NCBI GenBank assembly: GCA_036374175.1
Contig: DASUUH010000123.1
Location: 92,194-156,193, forward strand
Length of the DNA stretch: 64,000 nucleotides
Direction of reading: 5' to 3'
Source of the DNA: JASLBX01 sp036374175
GTDB lineage: Bacteria; Actinomycetota; Actinomycetes; Jiangellales; Jiangellaceae
Shown: piece after piece, positions 53,738 through 62,907 of the stretch
Layout of the letters: each line of letters starts with the position of its first letter
Position numbering within the stretch: position 1 is the first letter of the stretch
Made by a program: the position numbers and the translations under genes
Notes under the pieces: generated by a model
What the model was told of the DNA's origin: nothing
Seen by the model: the letters and a program-made list of their open reading frames with translations, nothing else
Database searches by the model: none

Positions 53738-53786
53738 GTATCTTATGTGTGTAGGATGTGTGGACATTGTGGGAAGGGTGGTTCCC

Positions 53787-54275
53787 GTGACATCGGCGTC
53801 AGATGGTCGTGAGCAACTGCTTCGTTTCGTCGAGCGGTTCGCGATCGTGTTATCCGATACTGGTATGGCCAGGATGCCCGCCCGAGTGTTCGCGTACGCG
53901 CTCGTCGACGACGCCGACCGGTATACGGCCACCGAACTGGCCGAGGCCCTGCGCGTCAGCCCAGCGGCGATCTCCACCGCGGTACGTGATCTGGTGCAGG
54001 CCGGTCTGCTGGGCAAGCAGCGCGAGCCAGGCGATCGGACGGACACCTATGTGCTGTTCGACGGCGACATCTGGTCTGAGATCTACCTCAAACGCGAAGG
54101 GCTGATAGAACCGTTCGAACGCATCGCTGCCGAAGGTGTTGCGTTGTTCGGCCGCGACCGGCCCGGCGGTCGGCGGCTGGCCGAAACGGCGGCGTTCTTC
54201 ACGTTCATGCGCAAGGAGATGCCGGCCTTGATGGACCGCTGGCGAGACTACCGGCGCACGGTCCTCCCGGAGTGA
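53787..54275 (+). CDS. MarR-like regulator 1 (GbsR-type)
   Basis: 162 residues from GTG 53787, with GGGAAGGG upstream. Winged helix (ARVFAYALVDDADRYTATELAEALRVSPAAISTAVRDLVQAGLLGKQREPGDRTDTYVL, core SPAAISTAVRDLV) and a C-terminal dimerisation region (FFTFMRKEMPALMDRWRDYRR). Divergent from the ABC exporter; probably represses it. About one third identical by eye to the next gene product, so they look like an old duplication. Confidence 0.88.
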   Translation: MTSASDGREQLLRFVERFAIVLSDTGMARMPARVFAYALVDDADRYTATELAEALRVSPAAISTAVRDLVQAGLLGKQREPGDRTDTYVLFDGDIWSEIYLKREGLIEPFERIAAEGVALFGRDRPGGRRLAETAAFFTFMRKEMPALMDRWRDYRRTVLPE

Positions 54276-54306
54276 CTGGTGAAACTTGACGGTCTTTTCA
54301 CGCGCG

Positions 54307-54323
54307 TTCACGAAATAGGTGAA
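54307..54323. promoter_or_regulatory. Candidate MarR operator (TTCAC-N7-GTGAA)
   Basis: TTCACGAAATAGGTGAA upstream of the second MarR-like gene, with a further TTTTCAC/GTGAAAC pair just 5'. Shares the TTCACGAA half-site with 53722-53737. Confidence 0.65.
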
Positions 54324-54349
54324 TTTCCGATTGAGGGCAGGAGGTGCAG

Positions 54350-54865
54350 GTGACACAGGTGCCTGAGCCGACGGCGGACGAGACCGTCCGCTGGTTCGTC
54401 GAGCAGTCCGCGCTGCTGCTCACCGACTCCGGGTTGCCGCGGATGGCGGCTCGCGTGTTCGCCTATCTGCTGGCTGGTGATCGCACGACGTACACAGTCG
54501 CTGAGATCGCCTCAGGGCTGGGTATGAGTTCGGCAGCAGTCTCCGGCGCGGTTCGCCACTTGAGCCAGGCGGGCCTGCTGGTCAAGGACCGCGAGCTCGG
54601 AGCGTCGGCTGATTCCTACCGGGTGTACGACGATGCTTGGCAAGTCATCGCGGTCCGGACCGTTGAGGCGATAGACCGGGCGGTGGATGTCTTGAGCGCC
54701 GGGGTGGACAGGCTCGATCGCGAAGCCGGGCAGGCGAGCGAGGGCGTGCGCGAAGCCCTCGAGTTCTACCGCTTCTGGCGTAATGAGCTGCCCGCCACCA
54801 TGGAACGCTGGCGCGATCACCGCCGCGCCGTCCTGGGCGGGTCCGCGACGGCCATGGGCACCTGA
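54350..54865 (+). CDS. MarR-like regulator 2 (GbsR-type)
   Basis: 171 residues from GTG 54350, with AGGAGG five bases upstream. Same architecture as regulator 1: PRMAARVFAYLLAGDRTTYTVAEIASGLGMSSAAVSGAVRHLSQAGLLVKDRE (core SSAAVSGAVRHLS) and C-terminal FYRFWRNELPATMERWRDHRRAV. Both may bind TTCAC-type operators, giving cross-regulation. No other target is visible. Confidence 0.88.
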   Translation: MTQVPEPTADETVRWFVEQSALLLTDSGLPRMAARVFAYLLAGDRTTYTVAEIASGLGMSSAAVSGAVRHLSQAGLLVKDRELGASADSYRVYDDAWQVIAVRTVEAIDRAVDVLSAGVDRLDREAGQASEGVREALEFYRFWRNELPATMERWRDHRRAVLGGSATAMGT

Positions 54866-54928
54866 TCCGCGCCGGCAGTTGACCGACCAGCTACGCATAG
54901 CCGGCGTGTGCCAGATAGCCTTCAAACT

Positions 54929-56116
54929 ATGGACAGGCGCCGGAGCAGAGGCGAGGCTCCGCCGGATCTCAAGCCGGTGGACGTCGACGGCGTCCGCACG
55001 GTCGCCATCATCACCGTCCTATGGGCACTCGCGTTCGTCGTACTGGCATTCCGTCGTAACGAGCTGGACGACGCAGGCCGCGGGTGGTGGATCTGGACCT
55101 GCCTGGCCGGTGTCGGCCTCGGTCTGCTCGGGCTCGAGTACTGCCGCAAGCGGCGTGATGCCATCGCGCGGGCAGAACTCGACGAGGAAGCGGACGCCGA
55201 TTTCGACGATGCCGGCGAATGGGCAGACGGCGAACTCGCCGCCCTGGCCGCCGACGATGACTCGGCGGACCTGGGCTTCGAGCAGCCGACGCAGGCGTAC
55301 TCGCCGTACGACCGTACTCCGCCGGCGGCTCCGTTGCCCTTCGACCCACCGCCACCACCGCAGCCGGCTCCAACTCCCACGCCGCCTCCGGGTTACGACA
55401 CCAGTGAACACACTGGGACGTACTCACCACGCGGGCGGCCGCCGCCGGGTTACGTCACGGGGGACTTCCCCGCTGTGTCCGGGGAGTTCCCGGCGGTGTC
55501 CGGGCAGCCCCGGTCCGGATCCGGCGAGTTTCCTGCTGTTCGCGACGATTCGCCGGCGGGCGGCAACGTGCCTCCTGGAGCCCCTTATCCGCCACCTCAG
55601 CTGCCCGCACGTCCGCCGCGCCCTTCGCGTGCCGCCGCGTCGGGACCCCAGGAGCCGGCGCACCCGGACCGACCCTATGGAACTTCAGCCGCACCGGCCG
55701 GGTACTCACCTGATCCCGATCACTCCCGCCGGCACCCGCGTGACGAGGAACTGGCCCGGCGGTACCGGGAGGAGCAGGCCCGCGCCACGGCGGCCGGGTA
55801 CGAACCACCGACCTACCCTGAGTTCCTTCAGGACGAAGCGGCCCGCCACGGTGATGCTGCGTGGCGGGGCGGACCATCCCCGGAGCAGCCTCGAGCGGAC
55901 CAGCCGTCTCTCACAGCCGAGCCGCCGCGACCTGAGGCGCCGCAGCCGCCGCCCGCGGATCCCGGCCCGCCACCACCACGGCGTCGCACCGTCGGGTTCG
56001 ACAGCGAGTTCTTCGGCGACGAGCCGGCGGGTGAGAGTAGTCATGGCGCGGATTTCCTTCTCGACGAGGACGAGCCGGATAGCGATTACCGTGGCCGGCG
56101 AGCCCGCCGCGACTAG
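54929..56116 (+). CDS. DUF2530 membrane protein with long Pro-rich tail
   Basis: About 395 residues from ATG 54929 (GTG 54908 possible; neither has a good ribosome site). Residues 20-90 are DUF2530, with two membrane helices (TVAIITVLWALAFVVLAF and WWIWTCLAGVGLGLLGLEY) and a positive loop (CRKRRDAI). The remaining 300 residues are Pro/Gly/Asp-rich and disordered, with short FPAVSGEFPAVSG repeats at about residues 190-215. Much longer than the usual 80-residue DUF2530 protein, so an extended version. Function unknown. Confidence 0.75.
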   Translation: MDRRRSRGEAPPDLKPVDVDGVRTVAIITVLWALAFVVLAFRRNELDDAGRGWWIWTCLAGVGLGLLGLEYCRKRRDAIARAELDEEADADFDDAGEWADGELAALAADDDSADLGFEQPTQAYSPYDRTPPAAPLPFDPPPPPQPAPTPTPPPGYDTSEHTGTYSPRGRPPPGYVTGDFPAVSGEFPAVSGQPRSGSGEFPAVRDDSPAGGNVPPGAPYPPPQLPARPPRPSRAAASGPQEPAHPDRPYGTSAAPAGYSPDPDHSRRHPRDEELARRYREEQARATAAGYEPPTYPEFLQDEAARHGDAAWRGGPSPEQPRADQPSLTAEPPRPEAPQPPPADPGPPPPRRRTVGFDSEFFGDEPAGESSHGADFLLDEDEPDSDYRGRRARRD

Positions 56117-56216
56117 GCGTGGCTTGAGCTCGTCCGTCACTTGAGACCCCTCCAAGTCGTCTAGTGCCCTGACCGTGCTGGACGTCAGCAGCGTAGGCTA
56201 GCTTGGCAGCTGGCCG

Positions 56217-56229
56217 TTAGCAAAGCTAA
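56217..56229. promoter_or_regulatory. Candidate MarR operator (palindrome)
   Basis: TTAGCAAAGCTAA is a perfect inverted repeat with AAA centre, 19 bp upstream of the MarR start, followed by another AGCTAAACTAACG half-site. Probably autoregulatory. Confidence 0.7.
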
Positions 56230-56247
56230 TGAGCTAAACTAACGGTT

Positions 56248-56691
56248 ATGACATCGCCTGTGGCCCCGACACGCAGCCAGGCCGGGTTGGCCAGCGCGCT
56301 CCGGGTCTCTGTGATGCGACTGGCCAGGCGGCTGCGCTATGAGCGTGAGGACACGTCTCTCACGCTCAACCAGTTGTCTGCGATGGGCACCCTCGCCCGG
56401 CTGGGTCCGATCACTCTGGGAGAACTCGCCGCCGCTGAGCGCATCCAGCCCCCGTCCATGACCCGCATCGTCTCCGCTCTCGAGGCGCGCGGGTTGGTGA
56501 CCCGTGAGCCCGATGCCCAGGACCGACGCCTGGTCATCGTGCGGCTCGCCGAGGAGGGCAAGCAGATGCTCGCGGCCGACCGGCGCCGCCGCGATGCGTG
56601 GCTCAACCATCGGCTCCGTGAGCTCACTGCCGACGAACGAGAAGCGCTCCGGCGTGCGGCGCCAGTGCTCGAGAAGCTGGCGTCCTGGTGA
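56248..56691 (+). CDS. MarR-family regulator
   Basis: 147 residues from ATG 56248. Canonical MarR winged helix: LTLNQLSAMGTLARLGPITLGELAAAERIQPPSMTRIVSALEARGLVTREPDAQDRRLVIVRL (core QPPSMTRIVSAL and DRRLVIVRL wing). Overlaps the MFS start, so it probably controls the exporter. Operator candidate just upstream. Confidence 0.93.
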   Translation: MTSPVAPTRSQAGLASALRVSVMRLARRLRYEREDTSLTLNQLSAMGTLARLGPITLGELAAAERIQPPSMTRIVSALEARGLVTREPDAQDRRLVIVRLAEEGKQMLAADRRRRDAWLNHRLRELTADEREALRRAAPVLEKLASW

Positions 56692-57932
56692 GCCCTACCT
56701 TCCGCTCCCTTCGCCATCACGACTACCGGCTCTACTGGTCCGGCATGCTCGTGTCCAACATCGGCACCTGGATGCAGCGGGTGGCGCAGGACTGGCTGGT
56801 ACTTGTCGTACTTGGTGCAGGGCCAGCATCGCTCGGCATTGCCACCGGCCTGCACTTCTTGCCATTCCTGCTGGTCGCACCGATCGGCGGGCTATTGGCC
56901 GACCGGCTACCGAAGCACCACCTGCTCAAGGCGACCAATGCGTTCATGGGCCTGGTCGGGCTGACCACGGGAGTGCTGGTGCTGACCGGTGTCGCCCAGG
57001 TATGGCACGTCTACCTGCTGGCATTCCTGCTCGGCGTCGGTGCCGCGCTGGACAATCCGGCTCGCCAGGCGTTCGTATCAGAGCTCGTCAAGCCGGACGA
57101 TCTGCCAAACGCTGTGGCGCTGAACAGCGCGTCGTTCAACGCGGCGCGGTTGGTGGGCCCTGCGGCCGCCGGGCTGTTGATCGCCGTGATCGGCACCGGG
57201 TGGGTTTTCATTGTCAACGGCCTGAGTTTCGCGGCGCCGATCCTGGCCCTCACGCTGCTCCGCCGCCGGATCACCGCACCACAGCAGACCGATGCAGACG
57301 GTGGTGGCCCGCTCAGCCGCCTGACCGAAGGAGTGCGGTACGTCCGCGGGCGCCATGACCTGCTCATGTTGCTGGGGATCATGTTTTTCGTCGGCACATT
57401 CGGCATGAACTTCCAGATGACCTCGGCCCTGATGGCCACCGAAGTGTTCGGCAAGGGTCCAGCCGAGTACGGAGTGCTCGGTTCCATCATGGCGATCGGC
57501 ACATTGACCGGCGCACTCATCGCTGCCCGTCGGCGTGGCACCCCGCGCCGGCGCATCATCGTGCTTGGCGCGTGCGCGTTCGGAGCGCTCGAAGTCGTCG
57601 CGGGCTTGATGCCGACCTACGTCACGTTTGCCGTGAGCCTGGTGCCCATCGGTATCGCCGCGATGACCGTCCTCACCGCTGCCAACGCGTACGTACAGAC
57701 CACAGTGCCGAAGTACGTGCGGGGGCGGGTGATGGCGCTGTACATGATGGTGCTGCTTGGTGGCACTCCGATTGGTGCGCCGATCATCGGCCAGGTGGCC
57801 GAACTGCTTGGTGCCCGCTGGTCGCTCCTCGGCGGCGGCGGCCTCACCGTGGCCGGAACGGTCTTGATAACGGTGGCGATGGCCCGGCGCAGCGGTCTAG
57901 TTCTCAGGCCGCAACTGCGCACTGCGGCGTAG
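56688..57932 (+). CDS. MFS exporter of MarR-MFS pair
   Basis: 414 residues from GTG 56688, GTGA overlap with marR. DHA3/enterobactin-exporter-like: LRHHDYRLYWSGMLVSNIGTWMQRVAQDWLV at the N-terminus, GLLADRLPKHHLL (motif A), and DNPARQAFVSELV after helix 4. About 12 helices. Likely exports a drug or siderophore-like compound recognised by the MarR protein. Confidence 0.92.
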   Translation: MSPTFRSLRHHDYRLYWSGMLVSNIGTWMQRVAQDWLVLVVLGAGPASLGIATGLHFLPFLLVAPIGGLLADRLPKHHLLKATNAFMGLVGLTTGVLVLTGVAQVWHVYLLAFLLGVGAALDNPARQAFVSELVKPDDLPNAVALNSASFNAARLVGPAAAGLLIAVIGTGWVFIVNGLSFAAPILALTLLRRRITAPQQTDADGGGPLSRLTEGVRYVRGRHDLLMLLGIMFFVGTFGMNFQMTSALMATEVFGKGPAEYGVLGSIMAIGTLTGALIAARRRGTPRRRIIVLGACAFGALEVVAGLMPTYVTFAVSLVPIGIAAMTVLTAANAYVQTTVPKYVRGRVMALYMMVLLGGTPIGAPIIGQVAELLGARWSLLGGGGLTVAGTVLITVAMARRSGLVLRPQLRTAA

Positions 57933-58058
57933 CCACCTTTCTCTACGTTCCCGTTGTCCGGCCGGACGGGTCTGTAGCGTGGGCGGTCTCGCCACCGGAC
58001 CCGGACAGGTCACGACAGCTCGAGGACACCATTTGGTAACAGGGTCTTGACGGATATG

Positions 58059-58104
58059 TAAGAGCGCTCTCACACTCGTTCTATCGGGCGTGAGAGCGCT
58101 CCCA
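58059..58104. promoter_or_regulatory. Two CebR-type operators
   Basis: TAAGAGCGCTCTCA (58059-58072) and TGAGAGCGCTCCCA (58091-58104). CebR consensus is TGGGAGCGCTCCCA; the second has one mismatch, the first three. Centres are 32 bp apart (three helical turns). They precede the binding-protein gene at 58129 and should be bound by the LacI-family protein at 62908. Confidence 0.88.
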
Positions 58105-58128
58105 CATTCTCAGATGGAGGGACGGGTC

Positions 58129-59457
58129 ATGAGACGAACTGGTAAGCACTGGGTGCGCCTGGCAGCGGTCGCTGCGGCAGGCACCCTTGTGCTGGCCGCA
58201 TGTGGCGAGGACGACGACGAGCCGGATACGGCGCAACAGACCGAGGGTGCGCAAGGCGAGAGCGCAGACGACGCCGAGCAGATCACTCTCGTACTCCAGA
58301 CCTTTCAGAACTTCGGCTACGACGAGGCAATTGCCGCATTCGAAGCGGAGCACCCCAACATCAAGGTCGATCACCAGCGGATGGGTGAGCTGCGCGACTT
58401 CGCCCCCCAGCTTGCCCAATGGCTCGCCGCTGGTAGCGGTGCCGGCGATGTGGTCGGGCTGGAGGAAGGCATCCTGCTCCAGTACATCGAGAATCCGGAC
58501 GGCTTCCTCGACTTGTTCGAGTTGGGTGCCCAGGAGCTCGAAGGGGTCTACCTGGACTGGAAGTGGGAGCGCGGTATCACGCCGGAAGGCAAGTTGATCG
58601 GCCTCGGCACCGACGTCGGCGGCCTGGCCATGTGCTACCGGGCCGACCTGTTCGAAGAGGCCGGGCTGCCGTCTGACCGGGACGAGGTATCAGCGCTCTG
58701 GCCAGACTGGGACGGCTACCTCCAGGCCGGCCGGCAATTCCGCGACAGCGGAGTCGACGCAGCGTGGCTGGACTCGGCCACCGGCATCGTCCAGCCGTAC
58801 GTGATGCAGAACTCGGACGTGTTCTTCTACAGCACCGACGGCGAGTTCATCGGCGAAAGCAACCCGGTGTTCCGGGAGGCCTGGGACTTCGGGCTCCGGA
58901 TGGCCGAAGAGGGGCTTACGGCGGGACTTGTGACCTGGAGCGAGGACTGGACGGCCGGCTACCAGCAGTCCGATTTCGCGACCCGGCCATGCCCGTCCTG
59001 GATGACTGGATTGATCGAGAACTGGGCCGGTGAGGAGCACTCGGGTAACTGGGACATCGCGACAATCCCGGGTGGCGGCGGCAACTGGGGCGGGTCGTAT
59101 CTCGGCGTGCCGGCGCAGACCGAGCACCCGCAGGAGGCCTACGAGCTCGCGAAGTTCCTGACCAGCCCGGAGGGCCACCTGTTCGCATACGAGGAAGTCG
59201 GTGCCATGCCGTCCAGCGTCGCGGCGCTGGAGGATCCACGGTTCACTGACTCCACCAACCCGTACTTCCGGGACGCCCCCGTCGGACAGATTATGGCCGG
59301 TACCGTAGCCGGCCTGGAACCGATCCACCTCGGTGCGCTACACCAGCAGACCTGGGAGAACGTCTTCGAACCGGCGATGCAGCGGGTCGAGGCTGGCCAG
59401 CAGAGCTCGGATGAGGCCTTCGCCCAAGCCGTGAGTGAGGCGCAGGCGCTCCAGTAG
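58129..59457 (+). CDS. Cellobiose-type sugar-binding lipoprotein (CebE-like)
   Basis: 442 residues from ATG 58129 with GGAGGGACGG upstream. Lipoprotein signal with lipobox LAAC followed by an acidic linker. Family-1 solute-binding fold: LVLQTFQNFGYDEAIAAFEAEHPNIKVDH, GLGTDVGGLAMCYRADLFEEAG. By operon (two permeases, GH1 enzyme, CebR-like repressor and CebR operators), it likely binds cellobiose, cello-oligosaccharides or another beta-glucoside. Confidence 0.9.
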   Translation: MRRTGKHWVRLAAVAAAGTLVLAACGEDDDEPDTAQQTEGAQGESADDAEQITLVLQTFQNFGYDEAIAAFEAEHPNIKVDHQRMGELRDFAPQLAQWLAAGSGAGDVVGLEEGILLQYIENPDGFLDLFELGAQELEGVYLDWKWERGITPEGKLIGLGTDVGGLAMCYRADLFEEAGLPSDRDEVSALWPDWDGYLQAGRQFRDSGVDAAWLDSATGIVQPYVMQNSDVFFYSTDGEFIGESNPVFREAWDFGLRMAEEGLTAGLVTWSEDWTAGYQQSDFATRPCPSWMTGLIENWAGEEHSGNWDIATIPGGGGNWGGSYLGVPAQTEHPQEAYELAKFLTSPEGHLFAYEEVGAMPSSVAALEDPRFTDSTNPYFRDAPVGQIMAGTVAGLEPIHLGALHQQTWENVFEPAMQRVEAGQQSSDEAFAQAVSEAQALQ

Positions 59458-59548
59458 GCATCCGACTGGCCTTCGCGGGTTGCGGCGTCCCCGGCCGGGG
59501 ATGGGGGACGCCGCTACCCGTGATCTGCCCCCACGGAGGGCTGACACT

Positions 59549-60565
59549 GTGACAACCAACTCGGAGTCTTCGGTCAGGGACGTCCAGCCGGAAGGCGCCG
59601 GCCCGGAACCCAGCCGGCCGAGCCTCCCCCCACGGCGGTCCTGGCGCAACAAGCGGGTCACGCTGCGCGTCGGCCGAGCTGAGATGAAGGTTGCGCCGTA
59701 CTTGTTCATTGCGCCGTTCTTCATTCTGTTCGGCATCTTCGGCGCGTTCCCGATCGCCTACACGATCTATGCATCGCTGTTCGACTGGACGTTGCTCGGC
59801 GGCAGGACTGACTTCGTCGGTCTGGACAACTACGTCCGGCTGTTCGGCGATGCGCTGTTCTGGAACGCCCTGGGAAACACGTTCGCGATGTTCGTCATGG
59901 CGACTGTCCCGCAGCTGCTCCTCGCCCTGATGATCGCCAACCTCCTGACGCGCACGCTGCGGGCTCCGACGTTCTTTCGGATGGGCATGCTCGCTCCGTA
60001 CACCACGTCGCTCGTGGCGGTCGGCATCGTGTTCGGGTTCATCTTCGCCGAGCGGTACGGCTTGGCGCGCTACCTGCTCGACATGCTCGGCGTAGGAGAG
60101 TTCAACTGGCGCAACTCTCGGATTCCGTCCTGGGCAGCCATCTCGGTCATGGTCGACTGGCGGTGGACGGGTTACAACGCGCTGATCTACCTGGCCGCCA
60201 TGCAGGCGATTCCGCGACAGGTCTACGAGGCCGCGGTGATCGATGGCGCCGGACGGTGGCGGCAGTTCTGGAGCATCACGGTGCCACTCATCAGGCCGAC
60301 GATCCTGTTCACGGTGATCTTGTCGACCATCGGCGGCATGCAGCTGTTCACCGAGCCGCTCGTCTTCAACTACGGGCGGATCCAGGGCGGCATCGGGCGG
60401 GAGTCGCAGACCGTAGCCATGTATATCTACGAGCGCACATTCAGCGGGACGTTCAGTGTCGGATACGGCGCGGCTATCTCGTGGATCTTGTTCATCATCA
60501 TCATTCTTGTCGCGCTCGCGAACCTCTATCTCGTCCGCCGTTCGATCCGGAGCGCAGATCAATGA
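59549..60565 (+). CDS. Sugar ABC permease 1 (CebF-like)
   Basis: 338 residues from GTG 59549, GGAGGG about eight bases upstream. N-terminal cytoplasmic region (about 50 residues), six membrane helices (first LFIAPFFILFGIFGAFPIAYTIYASLF), and the EAA loop VYEAAVIDGAGRWRQFWSITVPL near residue 225. Heterodimer partner is the next gene. No ATPase gene here; MsiK-type ATPase elsewhere is likely. Confidence 0.92.
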   Translation: MTTNSESSVRDVQPEGAGPEPSRPSLPPRRSWRNKRVTLRVGRAEMKVAPYLFIAPFFILFGIFGAFPIAYTIYASLFDWTLLGGRTDFVGLDNYVRLFGDALFWNALGNTFAMFVMATVPQLLLALMIANLLTRTLRAPTFFRMGMLAPYTTSLVAVGIVFGFIFAERYGLARYLLDMLGVGEFNWRNSRIPSWAAISVMVDWRWTGYNALIYLAAMQAIPRQVYEAAVIDGAGRWRQFWSITVPLIRPTILFTVILSTIGGMQLFTEPLVFNYGRIQGGIGRESQTVAMYIYERTFSGTFSVGYGAAISWILFIIIILVALANLYLVRRSIRSADQ

Positions 60566-61479
60566 CCACCGCACCGTCGAACGTCGAGACGCGCATTGCT
60601 CCGCCGTTCCGTAGCAGCAGGCGTCGGCGGCCGCGCCGCGGTGTGGGCACCCGGCTCTGGGAGGCCAGCCCGCTGACCTATCTCGCGCTGGTCATCGCCT
60701 GCGTACTGTCGATCTTCCCGATCGTCTGGTCGTTCCTGATGGCCACGCGGGATAACCAGTCGGCTTATCGGGTGCCGCCGCCGCTGCTCCCCGGCGATCA
60801 GCTCGCGGAGAACGTGTCTCGCGTGTTCGCGGCGGAGAACGGCATATTCCTCAAGGGTTTGATCAACTCGGCGATAGTGGCCGGCGTCATCACTGTTTCG
60901 GTGGTCTTCTTCTCCTCACTCGCCGGATTCGCCTTCGCCAAGCTCCGCTTCCGGGGCCGGAACGCGCTGTTGTTGTTCGTCATCGCGACCATGATGGTGC
61001 CGACCCAGCTGGCCATCGTCCCGCTGTACCTCATCATGAGGACGCTGAACTGGACCGACTCATTGCAGGCCGTGATCGTCCCATTCCTGGTGAGTGGGTT
61101 CGGGGTATTCCTCATGCGCCAGTACGCGATTTCGGCGATCAGTGACGAGCTCATCGAGGCCGGCCGGGTCGACGGGTGCTCGACCTGGCGAATCTACTGG
61201 AACATCGTCCTGCCGGGGCTGCGTCCGGCCATCGCGGTGCTCGGGCTGTTGACGTTCATGCTGCAGTGGAACGAGTTCATCTGGCCGTTCGTCGTGCTGA
61301 CTCCGAACAATCCCACGGTGCAGCTGTCCATAAAGATCATCTCTGCTGCTCACTACACCACGGACTACGCGATGGTCTTCGCGAGCACGGCTCTGGCCAT
61401 GTTGCCCCTACTCGTCGTGTTCGTTCTGTTCGGCAAGCAGATCATCAGCGGAATCATGGAAGGGTCGGTCAAGGAGTGA
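60562..61479 (+). CDS. Sugar ABC permease 2 (CebG-like)
   Basis: 305 residues from ATG 60562, ATGA overlap. Six membrane helices; EAA loop ELIEAGRVDGCSTWRIYWNIVLPGL near residue 190; C-terminus QIISGIMEGSVKE. Second subunit of the beta-glucoside importer. Confidence 0.92.
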   Translation: MTTAPSNVETRIAPPFRSSRRRRPRRGVGTRLWEASPLTYLALVIACVLSIFPIVWSFLMATRDNQSAYRVPPPLLPGDQLAENVSRVFAAENGIFLKGLINSAIVAGVITVSVVFFSSLAGFAFAKLRFRGRNALLLFVIATMMVPTQLAIVPLYLIMRTLNWTDSLQAVIVPFLVSGFGVFLMRQYAISAISDELIEAGRVDGCSTWRIYWNIVLPGLRPAIAVLGLLTFMLQWNEFIWPFVVLTPNNPTVQLSIKIISAAHYTTDYAMVFASTALAMLPLLVVFVLFGKQIISGIMEGSVKE

Positions 61480-62903
61480 GCACCTACCACAGCACGCCGG
61501 TCACGGCGGGTTCGCAGCGCCTCAGCTTTCCAACGGGCTTCCTCTGGGGTGCGGCCACTGCCGCGTTCCAGATCGAAGGTTCGACGGAGGCCGATGGCCG
61601 GCGCGCTTCCATCTGGGACACGTTCTCTCGCCGGCCCGGTGCGATCATCGGAGGTGATACGGGCGAGCCCGCGGCCGATCACTACCGGCGGATGCCACAG
61701 GACGTTGCCTTGATGGCACAGCTAGGCCTCAAGTCGTACCGATTTTCGGTGTCGTGGCCGCGGATCCAACCGAACGGCGGACGTGTGAACCAAGCCGGCC
61801 TGGACTTCTACCGGCGCCTCGTCGACGAGCTGCTGGACCACGACATCGTCCCGTGGCTCACCCTCTACCACTGGGACCTTCCTCAGGCGCTCGAGGACGC
61901 CGGTGGCTGGCCGGCCCGCGACACGGCCTACCGGTTCGCTGAATACGCCGACACGGTGTATGCCGCGCTCGGTGACCGGGTGCCGTACTGGAGCACGCTC
62001 AACGAGCCGTTCTGCTCCGCGCTGCTCGGCTACGCGAGTGGCGAGCACGCGCCGGGTCGCTCGGAGCCGGATGCCGCGGTGGCCGCAGCGCACCACCTGC
62101 TCCTTGCGCACGGTTTGGGCGTCCAGGCGATCCGAGCGCAGAACGCCGCAGCCGCTGTCGGTGTCACGCTGAACTTCGCGCCGATCGAACCGCTCGATCT
62201 ATCCGACCCAGCCGATCTCGATGCCGCGCGGCGGATCGACGGTCTGCAGAACCGGCTGTTCATCGACCCGATATTCCGTGGAGCGTACGCCCCAGACGTG
62301 CTCGCCGACCTGGCGCCTTACGGCCTGGCCGGCCACATCCACGACGGCGATCTGGAGCTGATCTCTGCTCCGTTGCACTTCCTCGGCGTCAATTACTACC
62401 TGGGCAACACGGTGTCTGCCCGGCCGGATCCAGCCTCAGCGCCCAGTACTGTGCTGACGCCGCAACCGCCGGGTTCGGCCTGGGTCGGGGCCGAGGACGT
62501 CAGCTTCCTACGGGCAGACCGGCCGGTCACCGGGCAGGATTGGGAGATCTTTCCGGAGGGACTCACACACCTGCTGACCTGGCTCGGTGTGGAGTACCCT
62601 GGCGTCCCGCTCTACGTCACCGAAAATGGATCTGCCTTTCCAGATGAGGTCGTAGACGGCGAGGTTCGCGACCTGGAGCGAACGGAGTACCTCGTGGGCC
62701 ACCTTCGAGCAGTCCACGATGCGATCGAGGCCGGCGCCGACGTCCGCGGTTACTTCGTCTGGTCGCTGCTGGACAATTTCGAGTGGGCCTGGGGGTACGG
62801 CCAGCGGTTCGGCATCGTCTACGTGGATTTCGAGACCCAAGAGCGCATTCCGAAGTTCAGCGCCCGCCGGTATGCCGAAATCATTGCGGCGAACGGACTC
62901 TAG
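61476..62903 (+). CDS. GH1 beta-glucosidase (BglC-like)
   Basis: 475 residues from GTG 61476, GTGA overlap. GH1 retaining beta-glucosidase: FLWGAATAAFQIEG near the start, acid/base Glu177 in TLNEP (174-178), nucleophile Glu383 in VTENG, and the aglycone/glycone block GYFVWSLLDNFEWAWGYGQRFGIVYVDF. No signal peptide, so cytoplasmic. It splits imported cellobiose or beta-glucosides into glucose. Confidence 0.96.
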   Translation: MSTYHSTPVTAGSQRLSFPTGFLWGAATAAFQIEGSTEADGRRASIWDTFSRRPGAIIGGDTGEPAADHYRRMPQDVALMAQLGLKSYRFSVSWPRIQPNGGRVNQAGLDFYRRLVDELLDHDIVPWLTLYHWDLPQALEDAGGWPARDTAYRFAEYADTVYAALGDRVPYWSTLNEPFCSALLGYASGEHAPGRSEPDAAVAAAHHLLLAHGLGVQAIRAQNAAAAVGVTLNFAPIEPLDLSDPADLDAARRIDGLQNRLFIDPIFRGAYAPDVLADLAPYGLAGHIHDGDLELISAPLHFLGVNYYLGNTVSARPDPASAPSTVLTPQPPGSAWVGAEDVSFLRADRPVTGQDWEIFPEGLTHLLTWLGVEYPGVPLYVTENGSAFPDEVVDGEVRDLERTEYLVGHLRAVHDAIEAGADVRGYFVWSLLDNFEWAWGYGQRFGIVYVDFETQERIPKFSARRYAEIIAANGL

Positions 62904-62907
62904 GAGA

